Positions 1-5,716 of a stretch of 5,716 nt of DNA are shown one piece after another. Origin of the DNA: Promicromonosporaceae bacterium. GTDB taxonomy: Bacteria > Actinomycetota > Actinomycetes > Actinomycetales > Cellulomonadaceae. The notes beneath the pieces are model-generated. The model was given only the letters and a program-made list of their open reading frames with translations, did no database searches and was not told the DNA's origin. Made by a program: the position numbers and the translations under genes. The first letter of the stretch is position 1; each line of letters starts with the position of its first letter. Location: assembly GCA_009782865.1 (NCBI GenBank), contig WRIF01000115.1, positions 1 to 5,716 on the forward strand, given 5' to 3'.

Positions 1-1419
1 GCCCTCCTCGACCTGCCCTGGTCCACCCCGCTGGAAGACTGGCCAGAAGACCTGCTGGCCGCCCTCCCCCGCGGTATCTCTCGCCACACGGTCCGCTTCG
101 TCAAGCTCGGCCAGCGCGTGCTGGCCGTCAAGGAGACCCGCAACCACTACGCCTTCCGCGAGTACGAGCTGCTGCGCCGCCTCGGCCGGCTGGACGTCCC
201 GTGCGTCACCCCGGTGGCGGTGGTCGACGGCCGCACCGACCCCGACGGCAACCCGCTCGAGTGCTGCATCATCACCGAACACCTCCCCTTCTCCCTGCCC
301 TACCGCGCGGTGTTCTCCCAGTCGGTGCGCCCCGACACGTCGGCCAAGTTGATCGACGCCGCCGCCGTCCTGATAGTGCGCCTCCACCTCGTCGGCTTCT
401 ACTGGGGTGACGTCTCCCTCTCCAACATTCTGTTCCGGCGCGATGCCGGCGGCTTTGCCGCCTACCTGGTGGACGCCGAGACCGGTGACATCCACGAGCA
501 GCTCACGCGCGGGCAGCGCGAGTACGACGTCGACCTGGCCCGCACCAACATCATCGGCGAACTCTTCGACCTAGAGGCCGGCGGGCTGATCGACGAGGAC
601 ATCGACCTCATCGCCATCGGTGACTCCCTCGTTGACCGCTACAACGAACTATGGGCCACGCTCACCGAGGTAGAGACCTACCCGGCCGACGAGCGCTGGC
701 GCGTGGACGAGCGTATCCGCCGCCTCAACGAGGTGGGCTTCGACATTGAGGAACTCTCGATTGCCCAAGACCCCTCCGGCAATGTGGTCAAGATTCAGCC
801 GAAGGTGGTCGACGCCGGCCACCACGCCCGCCGCCTCCTGCGCCTAACCGGCCTCGACGTCGAGGACCAACAGGCCCGCCGCCTGCTCAACGACATGGAC
901 TCCTGGCGCCTGCACACCGGAATGGAGCACGAGCCCGACCAGATTGTCGCCCACTCCTGGCTGGTCGACTCCTTCCAGCCCACCATCGACGCCATCCCGC
1001 GCGAGCTGCACGGCAAGCTCGCCCCCGCCCAGCTCTACCACGAGGTACTCGATCACCGCTGGTACCGCTCGGTGGCCGAGGGCCGCGACATCCCCATGCC
1101 GGAGGCGGCGCGCACCTACGCCGACGAGGTCCTGGCGAACCGGCCCGACGAGGCCGCCCTGCTCGACGAACTCCCCGGAGACACCGAGATCATCGCCATG
1201 CAGCTGCCCCCCGTGGAAGACACCTGCGAGCTGGCCGCGGTCGCAGCCATCGAGGCCGAGGACGCCAAGAAGCTCGACCTGCTCCGCAACACCGATGCCC
1301 CCCTCGATGACACCACCGTCCTCCAGGCGGTCTCCGCCGCCGGGGCCGCCGCCGCCGAGGCGGTCATTGCCGAGGCCGACGGCAGGCGCGGAGAGACCCC
1401 CGAAGACTGGTCGATCTAG
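1..1419 (+). CDS. DUF4032 protein with kinase-like N-terminal domain (5' partial)
   Basis: The frame is open from base 1, and the residues before the first possible start (GTG at 118) still look like the family (LPWSTPLEDWPEDLL, then GISRHTVRF). The true start is therefore upstream, leaving 472 visible residues. Numbering from the window edge, the N-terminal half resembles a protein/lipopolysaccharide-kinase fold: a VK pair with Lys44, a catalytic-loop-like WGDVSLSN with Asp137 and Asn142, and LVDAET with Asp158 in the place of the DFG aspartate. Residues of roughly 255-385 (PKVVDAGHHARRL, LTGLDVEDQQARRLLND) match the DUF4032 domain as I remember it. The last 80 or so residues are an Ala- and acid-rich tail. 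Substrate and role are unknown; phosphotransfer is inferred from the motifs only. The gene converges on rlmB and is probably not in that operon. Family assignment is fairly sure, function is not. Confidence 0.85.
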   Translation, partial: ALLDLPWSTPLEDWPEDLLAALPRGISRHTVRFVKLGQRVLAVKETRNHYAFREYELLRRLGRLDVPCVTPVAVVDGRTDPDGNPLECCIITEHLPFSLPYRAVFSQSVRPDTSAKLIDAAAVLIVRLHLVGFYWGDVSLSNILFRRDAGGFAAYLVDAETGDIHEQLTRGQREYDVDLARTNIIGELFDLEAGGLIDEDIDLIAIGDSLVDRYNELWATLTEVETYPADERWRVDERIRRLNEVGFDIEELSIAQDPSGNVVKIQPKVVDAGHHARRLLRLTGLDVEDQQARRLLNDMDSWRLHTGMEHEPDQIVAHSWLVDSFQPTIDAIPRELHGKLAPAQLYHEVLDHRWYRSVAEGRDIPMPEAARTYADEVLANRPDEAALLDELPGDTEIIAMQLPPVEDTCELAAVAAIEAEDAKKLDLLRNTDAPLDDTTVLQAVSAAGAAAAEAVIAEADGRRGETPEDWSI

Positions 1420-1434
1420 CCGACTGGTCGATCT
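1405..1434. repeat. Tandem 13-bp direct repeat across the DUF4032 stop codon
   Basis: GACTGGTCGATCT occurs at 1405-1417 and again at 1422-1434, a spacing of 17 bp. The first copy encodes the last residues (DWSI), and its final T is the first base of the TAG stop. The second copy is non-coding. The pattern is what a 17-bp tandem duplication with later changes would leave; chance is possible but unlikely for 13 identical adjacent bases. No function is evident. Confidence 0.6.
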
Positions 1435-1479
1435 GTCGGGCCGCGCTCGCCCCAGGCCGGGCCGCCCGCCCCTGCGTGC

Positions 1480-2430
1480 CTAGGCGGCGCGGGCCGCGGC
1501 GATCTCGTAGAGGGTGATCGCGGCAGCCATGCCGGCGTTGAGTGATTCGACGGCGCCAGTGTCGATGGGAATCGAGGCGATGGAGTCGCATGCCTCCTTG
1601 ACCAGGCGCCCCATCCCCTCCCCCTCGGAGCCGACGACGATCACCACCGGGTCTTCGGCAAACGGCAGGTCGCGCACCGATACGTCGCCGTCGCCGTCGA
1701 GCCCCACCACAAACACGCCCGCCCGCTTCAGGTCGGCCAGCGCCCGGGCGAGGTTGGTGACGCGGGCCACCGGCACATGCGCCGCCGCCCCGGCGGACAC
1801 CTTCCAGGCGGAGGCGGTGACCCCGGCCGCGCGCCGTTCGGGGATGATGACGCCGTGCGCGCCGAAGGCGCCGGCCGAGCGGAGCACCGCGCCCAGGTTG
1901 CGCGGGTCGGTGATGGAGTCGAGGGCGATCAGCAGCGGCGGCCGGTCGGTGCGGGCGGCCAGGTCGAGGAGGTCATCCACATCGCGGTAGTCATAGGGGG
2001 GCACCTGGGCGGCGACGCCTTGATGGGCCTGCCCCTCGGTGAACTGGTCGAGTTCGCTGCGGCTGGCCTCCAGCACGGGCAGGGAGGCGGCGGCGGCCAG
2101 CTGCAGGATGTCCCTGGTGCGGTCGTCCTGCTCCAGGCGGTGCGCCAGGTAAACGGTGGTGATGGGCACGCCCGCGCGCAGCGCCTCCAGCACCGCATTG
2201 CGCCCAGCGATCACCTCTACGCCGTCGGTGGCCCGGCGGGTGCCGCGCGCCACCCCCTTCCGCGCCCCGGCGCGCTGCTGCGCCTGGACGCGCCGCTCGG
2301 CGGCCTGCTTGCGCGCATAGGCGGGGTGATAGGTGCGGTCCTCCGCCTTAGGGGTAGGGCCCTTGCCCGCTAGGGCGCGGCGGCCCTTGCCGCCGGTGCC
2401 TTTGGTGGGACCCTTCTTCGCAACTGCCAT
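1480..2430 (-). CDS. rlmB: 23S rRNA (guanosine-2'-O-)-methyltransferase RlmB, SpoU/TrmH family
   Basis: The 316-residue product belongs to the SPOUT (SpoU/TrmH) methyltransferases, which use S-adenosylmethionine. RlmB members methylate the ribose of G2251 in 23S rRNA during large-subunit assembly. Residues 1-70 are a Lys/Arg-rich, probably disordered extension of actinobacterial type (GKGPTPKAEDR at 22-32). Residues 72-147 form the substrate-binding domain, opening with VIAGRNAVLEAL. Residues 167-308 are the catalytic knot: motif 1 with Asn178, Gly180 and Arg184; motif 2 VGSEGEGM at 266-273; motif 3 with Glu295, Ser296 and Asn298. After that Asn the sequence is AGMAA, where many homologues have VSVAA. 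The ATG start fits the family, but its ribosome site is weak. It is the last gene of the minus-strand cluster, 47 bp after cysS. A sister SpoU enzyme with another rRNA or tRNA target is possible, but the binding domain favours RlmB. Confidence 0.93.
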   Translation of the reverse strand: MAVAKKGPTKGTGGKGRRALAGKGPTPKAEDRTYHPAYARKQAAERRVQAQQRAGARKGVARGTRRATDGVEVIAGRNAVLEALRAGVPITTVYLAHRLEQDDRTRDILQLAAAASLPVLEASRSELDQFTEGQAHQGVAAQVPPYDYRDVDDLLDLAARTDRPPLLIALDSITDPRNLGAVLRSAGAFGAHGVIIPERRAAGVTASAWKVSAGAAAHVPVARVTNLARALADLKRAGVFVVGLDGDGDVSVRDLPFAEDPVVIVVGSEGEGMGRLVKEACDSIASIPIDTGAVESLNAGMAAAITLYEIAAARAA

Positions 2431-2477
2431 GCGCCCTATTCTGCCAGCAGGCTGACCCCCGCCGGTTCACCGCGGGC

Positions 2478-3956
2478 TCAGCCCAAGGACCAGCGCGCCC
2501 CCTGCGGGGTGTCCTTCACCGCGATGCCCGCGGCCAGCAGGCGGTCACGGATCACATCGGAGGCGGGCCAGTCCTTGGCGGCCCGCGCCGCGGCACGGGC
2601 GGTCAGCTCGGCCTCCACCAGCCGGGCCAGGGCGTCCCCCTCGCCCGATGACGCGGCCCCTCCCTCGGCCCACTGCGGGTCGAGGGGGTCGAGGCCAAGC
2701 ACCTCCAGCATGGCGCGCGCCTGGCGCAGGCAGGCCTCGGCCTCGGGAGCGGCGGCGGCATCGATCGCCTGGTTTCCCCGCGCGATCGTCTCGTGGACGA
2801 CGGCGAGGGCCGCCGGCACGTTGAGGTCGTCGTTCATCGCCGCCACAAACCCCGGCGGGAGTTCGGCAAGGCCAACGGCGCCCGAGTCCGACGCCTCGGC
2901 GGCTGCGCTTGGGGAAGCGGCGAGGTAGTCGGTGGCGCGGGCGACGAAGCCGGCGATGCGCTTCCAGGTGGCGGTCGCCTCGGGGGGGGTCTCGGGCGTC
3001 CATTCGAGCATCGAACGGTACTGCGCCGAGACGATGGCCAGGCGGATAGCGGGGGCGGGCGCCGTGGCGAGCACGACGGAGGCCAGCAGCCCGTTGCCGA
3101 GGGACTTGCTCATCTTGGCGCCGCTCTGCGTGATCCACGCCGAATGCAGCCAGGTCTGGGCGAAGCCCCATCCGGCCGCGCGGCTCTGGGCCTGCTCGTT
3201 TTCATGGTGCGGGAAGCGCAGGTCGAGGCCACCGCCGTGAATGTCGAACGTCTCCCCCAGGTAGGCGTGGGCCATGGCCGAGCATTCCAGGTGCCAGCCG
3301 GGCCGCCCCCGGCCCCACGGGGTGTTCCAGGCGGCGTCGGCGGGCTCGCCGGGGCGCGCCGCCTTCCACAGGGCAAAGTCGCGGGGGTGGCGCTTCTCCG
3401 CCACCGGGCCTGCGTCGTCGTTCTCTCCGGTAAGCGAGGCGGCATGGGAGGCGGCAAGGGCGTCCGCAACGTCGCGGCCCTGGTTGGTGAGTTCGCCGTA
3501 GGCCGCCCAGGAGGCCACGTCGAACCAGACATTGCCGGGGGTTGAGACATAGGCGTGGCCGCGCTCGATCAGCGTCGCGATCAGTTCGATCATCTGGGTC
3601 ACATGCCCGGTGGCGCGGGGCTCGTAGGTGACGGGCAGCACGCCGAGGGCGTCGTAGGCGGCCGTGAACTCCCGTTCGATGGCGAGGGCGTGCGCCCACC
3701 AGGGGCGGCCAGCCTCGGCCGACTTGGCCAGAATCTTGTCGTCGATGTCGGTGACGTTGCGGATCAGCGTGACATCGTGCCCGGAGGCGGTCAGCCAGCG
3801 GCGCAGCACGTCGAAGGCGACGGCCGGGCGCAGGTGGCCGATGTGGGGGGCGGACTGGACGGTGGCGCCGCAGACGTAGATCCCCACCCGGCCGGGGGCG
3901 AGCGGGACAAAGTCGCGCAGGGTGCGGGTGGCGGTGTCGTAGAGGCGCAGGCTCAC
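2478..3956 (-). CDS. cysS: Cysteinyl-tRNA synthetase
   Basis: This 492-residue class I aminoacyl-tRNA synthetase attaches cysteine to tRNA-Cys in the cytoplasm, using ATP. Landmarks are Cys29 in YVCGATV, the HIGH signature at 38-41, the second zinc ligand Cys225 in WHLECSAMA, His250 and Glu254 in [11 protein letters not shown] (the remaining zinc ligands by analogy with E. coli), and KMSKS at 281-285. The C-terminal part (about 365-490) is the helical tRNA-binding region, ending in a [24 protein letters not shown] motif. Length is slightly above the usual 460 or so. The start is GTG at 3956, chosen because [11 protein letters not shown] is the normal family N-terminus; a weak GGGTAG lies 9 bases upstream. 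The gap to the ispF stop is only 4 bp, so translation is probably coupled. The actinobacterial paralogue MshC (mycothiol ligase) was considered, but the [11 protein letters not shown] and KMSKSLGN regions read as CysS. Confidence 0.96.
   Translation of the reverse strand: MSLRLYDTATRTLRDFVPLAPGRVGIYVCGATVQSAPHIGHLRPAVAFDVLRRWLTASGHDVTLIRNVTDIDDKILAKSAEAGRPWWAHALAIEREFTAAYDALGVLPVTYEPRATGHVTQMIELIATLIERGHAYVSTPGNVWFDVASWAAYGELTNQGRDVADALAASHAASLTGENDDAGPVAEKRHPRDFALWKAARPGEPADAAWNTPWGRGRPGWHLECSAMAHAYLGETFDIHGGGLDLRFPHHENEQAQSRAAGWGFAQTWLHSAWITQSGAKMSKSLGNGLLASVVLATAPAPAIRLAIVSAQYRSMLEWTPETPPEATATWKRIAGFVARATDYLAASPSAAAEASDSGAVGLAELPPGFVAAMNDDLNVPAALAVVHETIARGNQAIDAAAAPEAEACLRQARAMLEVLGLDPLDPQWAEGGAASSGEGDALARLVEAELTARAAARAAKDWPASDVIRDRLLAAGIAVKDTPQGARWSLG
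2982..2989. repeat. Eight-base G run inside cysS
   Basis: Eight consecutive G on the plus strand (C on the coding strand) fall within the codons for Thr-Pro-Pro around residues 323-325 of CysS. The frame is intact as given. Such a run is a possible slippage or sequencing-error site. Confidence 0.7.
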
Positions 3957-3960
3957 GGGC

Positions 3961-4452
3961 CTAATCTACCCGGGTCGGCGCCACCAGCAGGGCGGTTGCG
4001 ATGGCGGCGAGGCCTTCGCCGCGACCGGTGAGCCCAAGGCCGTCGGTGGTGGTGGCGGTGACGGTGACCGGCGCCCCGGCGGCGGCGCTGAGGGCGGCCT
4101 CGGCCTCGGCGCGGCGCGGCCCCAGCTTGGGGCGGTTGCCGAGCAGCTGGACGGCGAGGTTGGAGACGGCGAAGCCGGCGGCGCGCACCCGGGCGGCCGC
4201 CTCGGCGAGCAAGGTGGCCCCGGCGGCACCGGCCCACTGCGGGTCGCTGGTGCCGAAGTTGGAGCCGAGGTCGCCAAGACCGGCGGCGGAGAACAGGGCG
4301 TCGGCGGCGGCGTGGGCGACGACATCGGCGTCGGAATGTCCCGCCAGGCCGGGCTCTCCCGGCCAGAGCAGGCCCGCCAGCCACAGGGGACGGGCGGCCT
4401 CCAGTGGGGCGTAGGCGTGCACGTCTACGCCGATCCCGGTGCGGAGGTTCAT
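3961..4452 (-). CDS. ispF: 2-C-methyl-D-erythritol 2,4-cyclodiphosphate synthase
   Basis: IspF converts CDP-methylerythritol 2-phosphate into methylerythritol 2,4-cyclodiphosphate with release of CMP, the fifth step of the MEP isoprenoid pathway; the family acts as a trimer with divalent metal. The 163-residue product is of usual length. Visible motifs are GIGVDVHAY with metal ligands Asp10 and His12, [11 protein letters not shown] with the third ligand His39, [14 protein letters not shown] at 60-73, NRPKLGP around 106-112, and [15 protein letters not shown] at 133-147. The ATG at 4452 was chosen over a longer frame beginning at 4494, whose extra 14 residues are Arg/Gly/His-rich and unlike the family. 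This ATG also overlaps the ispD stop as ATGA and has GGGAG 7 bases upstream. The kinase IspE, which acts between IspD and IspF, is not in the window; it usually lies elsewhere in actinobacteria. Confidence 0.96.
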   Translation of the reverse strand: MNLRTGIGVDVHAYAPLEAARPLWLAGLLWPGEPGLAGHSDADVVAHAAADALFSAAGLGDLGSNFGTSDPQWAGAAGATLLAEAAARVRAAGFAVSNLAVQLLGNRPKLGPRRAEAEAALSAAAGAPVTVTATTTDGLGLTGRGEGLAAIATALLVAPTRVD

Positions 4453-5183
4453 CCGGCGTCTCCCAGCATGGCCATGGCGACGGCGTAGTCCCACTGGGTG
4501 GTGATCTTCATGGCGGACGCCTCCCCCGCGATGACGATCACCGGCAGGCCGAGGGACTCCAGCAGGGCGGCGTCGTCGGTGGCGGCCGGGCCTTCGGCGG
4601 CGCCTGTTGCCGAGTCGACCGGGCCGGCGGGGCCTTCAGGGCCAGCGGCGGCGTGGGCCCGCTCCAGGGCGGCCCGGGCGAAGCCTTGGGGCGTCTGCAC
4701 GGTGCGCAACGCCGCGCGCGGCACGGTGCGCAACACCACGCCGTCGCCGTCCACCTCCTTGACGGTGTCGGCCACCGGCAGGCCGGGGATCACCGCCGGG
4801 GCACCGGCCCGCACGCCGGCAACGACGGCGGCCACCAGCTCGGGGGAGGCAAAGGGGCGGGCGGCGTCGTGTACCAGCACCGTGTCGCAGGCGGCGGGCA
4901 GGACGGCCAGGGCCGCGGCCACCGAGGCCTGACGGGTGGCGCCCCCGTCTACCAACTGCACCGGCAGCGGCAGGGCGGCCGCCCCGGTGAGCGCCTCAGC
5001 GAAGAGGGCCGCGTAGCCGGGGGGGCAGGTGATGATCAGCGAGTCCACCACCCCCGAGGCCGCCAGGCGGCGGGCGGCCTGCACAAACATGGGTACGCCC
5101 CCCAGGGCGACGAGGGCCTTGGGGCAGTCCGCACCCAGGCGTTCGCCACTTCCGGCGGCGGTGAGGATGGCCGTGGTGCTCAT
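4449..5183 (-). CDS. ispD: 2-C-methyl-D-erythritol 4-phosphate cytidylyltransferase
   Basis: IspD joins CTP and methylerythritol 4-phosphate to give CDP-methylerythritol, the third MEP-pathway step. The 244 residues form a nucleotidyltransferase fold: [15 protein letters not shown] at 9-23 is the CTP-binding signature with the expected Arg15 and Lys22; GGATRQASV at 80-88, VHDAARPF at 104-111, ADTVK at 138-142 and TPQGF at 164-168 follow; and TDDAALLE at 202-209 plus AMKITT at 224-229 close the substrate pocket. Between TPQGF and TDDA there are roughly a dozen more residues than in E. coli IspD, rich in Gly, Ala and Pro (about 181-200). The ATG at 5183 is preceded directly by an in-frame TGA at 5189, so it is the furthest possible start, and [12 protein letters not shown] is the expected N-terminus. 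I see no convincing ribosome site before it. Its stop overlaps the ispF start by 4 bases. Confidence 0.96.
   Translation of the reverse strand: MSTTAILTAAGSGERLGADCPKALVALGGVPMFVQAARRLAASGVVDSLIITCPPGYAALFAEALTGAAALPLPVQLVDGGATRQASVAAALAVLPAACDTVLVHDAARPFASPELVAAVVAGVRAGAPAVIPGLPVADTVKEVDGDGVVLRTVPRAALRTVQTPQGFARAALERAHAAAGPEGPAGPVDSATGAAEGPAATDDAALLESLGLPVIVIAGEASAMKITTQWDYAVAMAMLGDAG
4460..4464 (-). promoter_or_regulatory. Shine-Dalgarno site of ispF
   Basis: GGGAG on the minus strand sits 7 bases before the ATG at 4452, inside the last codons of ispD. Together with the ATGA overlap it decides the ispF start in favour of 4452 and points to translational coupling with ispD. Confidence 0.6.
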
Positions 5184-5262
5184 CGGTCAAGCGTGTACCG
5201 GCCGCGGCCCCGCTAGCGGCGGCGGGCGCGCGATGCGCGCTGGTCTGCGCGCTTTAGGCCAC
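5184..5262 (-). other. carD-ispD intergenic region with clustered palindromes
   Basis: This 79-bp gap holds GGCCGCGGCC (5200-5209), CCGCTAGCGG (5210-5219) and three copies of the self-complementary GCGCGC (5226-5231, 5235-5240, 5247-5252). Any two GCGCGC copies can pair; the middle copy with the carD-proximal one leaves a 6-base loop on the transcript. No T-rich tract follows, so it is not a standard intrinsic terminator. It could be an RNA-processing, pausing or attenuation element, or simply high-GC sequence. I see no clear promoter here. Confidence 0.35.
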
Positions 5263-5716
5263 TCAGCCGGCGAGCACCCCGTCGAGGGTGACCTCGGCGG
5301 CGGCCTCGTCCGTCTTCTCGGCGAGGGCCAGTTCGGAGATCAAGATTTGCCGGGCCTTGGCCAGCATGCGCTTCTCGCCGGCGGACAGGCCCCGGTCGAC
5401 CTCGCGGCGCGTCAGGTCGCGCACCACCTCGGCCACCTTGATCACGTCCCCGGAGGCCAGCTTTTCCATGTTGGCCTTGTAGCGGCGGCTCCAGTTGGTG
5501 GGCTCCTCGGTGTACTGCGCCCGCAGCACCGAGAACACGCGGTCCAGGCCGGCCTGGTCCACCACGTCGCGCACCCCCACCAGATCGACGTTTTCCGCAG
5601 GCACCTGGATCTCCAGGTCGCCCTGGGTGACCCGCAACTTCAGGTAGGTCTTCTCGACGCCCTTGATCTTGCGGATGATGATCTCTTCGATCTTTGCAGC
5701 GCCGTGATGCGGGTAA
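5263..5716 (-). CDS. carD: CarD-family RNA polymerase-binding transcription regulator (5' partial)
   Basis: CarD binds the RNA polymerase beta subunit and stabilises the open complex at many promoters, including rRNA promoters, in mycobacteria and other actinobacteria. The visible 150 residues start at [11 protein letters not shown], which as I recall is about residue 11 of M. tuberculosis CarD, so only some 10 residues and the start codon lie beyond the window edge. A TTG at 5637 could be mistaken for the start, but the upstream frame ([12 protein letters not shown]) is clearly CarD. The N-terminal RNA-polymerase-interaction domain runs to about [19 protein letters not shown]. The C-terminal helical domain carries [14 protein letters not shown] with the DNA-wedging Trp (codon 5493-5491) and [17 protein letters not shown]. 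It is the first visible gene of the minus-strand cluster, 79 bp before ispD. Confidence 0.96.
   Translation of the reverse strand, partial: YPHHGAAKIEEIIIRKIKGVEKTYLKLRVTQGDLEIQVPAENVDLVGVRDVVDQAGLDRVFSVLRAQYTEEPTNWSRRYKANMEKLASGDVIKVAEVVRDLTRREVDRGLSAGEKRMLAKARQILISELALAEKTDEAAAEVTLDGVLAG

Noticed and set aside
118..120. GTG at 118 as the DUF4032 start
   Set aside because: The 39 codons before it, back to base 1, stay open and encode family-like sequence, so the gene starts outside the window.
1420..1479. Possible bidirectional terminator between the DUF4032 gene and rlmB
   Set aside because: The only pairing I found is GCCGCC (1461-1466) with GGCGGC (1483-1488), which has a long loop, enters rlmB and has no T tract. 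It is not enough to call a terminator.
944..1483. A 179-codon frame overlapping the DUF4032 gene in another phase
   Set aside because: It is a Pro/Ser/Arg-rich out-of-frame translation of a clear coding region.
2458..2476. Hairpin between cysS and rlmB (CCCGC paired with GCGGG)
   Set aside because: A 5-bp stem with a 9-base loop and no U tract is expected by chance at this GC content.
2793..3545. A 250-codon open frame antisense to cysS
   Set aside because: It is a Gly/Arg-rich shadow of the cysS coding strand with no family features.
4697..4734. 14-bp direct repeat GCACGGTGCGCAAC inside ispD, 24 bp apart
   Set aside because: It encodes the LRTV segments before TPQGF, a region where IspD proteins commonly read [10 protein letters not shown]; it is explained by the protein sequence.
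4404..5216. A 270-codon open frame antisense to ispD and ispF
   Set aside because: It lies opposite two well-supported genes, is rich in Gly/Arg/His without any recognisable motif, and such long antisense frames are expected at this GC content.
5635..5637. TTG at 5637 as the carD start
   Set aside because: The upstream in-frame residues to the window edge match the CarD N-terminal domain.

Overview
This window is about 70% GC (estimated by eye). It looks like a chromosomal housekeeping segment from a high-GC actinobacterium. The case rests on the gene string carD-ispD-ispF-cysS-rlmB, the actinobacterial sequence style of each protein (for example the RlmB N-terminal motif GKGPTPKAEDR and the CarD motif NWSRRYKAN), and a DUF4032 protein, a family I know mainly from Actinobacteria. 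I cannot name a genus. An Actinomycetales-type organism would fit, but that is a guess.

Layout: bases 1-1419 (+ strand) hold most of a DUF4032 kinase-like protein whose start lies upstream of the window. A 60-bp convergent gap follows. From 1480 to the right edge every gene is on the minus strand. In transcription order these are carD (5' end cut by the window edge, 5716-5263), a 79-bp gap rich in palindromes, ispD (5183-4449), ispF (4452-3961, overlapping ispD by ATGA), cysS (3956-2478, 4 bp after ispF) and rlmB (2430-1480, 47 bp after cysS). No gene-free stretch exceeds 80 bp. I see no tRNA, rRNA, mobile element, CRISPR array or attachment site.

Function: CarD tunes RNA polymerase at promoters, notably rRNA promoters. 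IspD and IspF carry out two steps of the MEP pathway to isoprenoid precursors. CysS charges tRNA-Cys. RlmB methylates 23S rRNA. The tight spacing of ispD, ispF and cysS suggests one transcript, plausibly extending from carD to rlmB, that joins growth-linked transcription control, isoprenoid supply and translation. This cluster is known in actinobacteria.

I found no convincing new system. The least understood item is the DUF4032 protein, which carries a recognisable kinase-type active site, an Ala/acid-rich C-terminal tail and a small tandem duplication exactly across its stop codon. The other observations are minor: a Gly/Ala/Pro insertion in IspD, a palindrome cluster before ispD, homopolymer runs, and a variant motif in RlmB.
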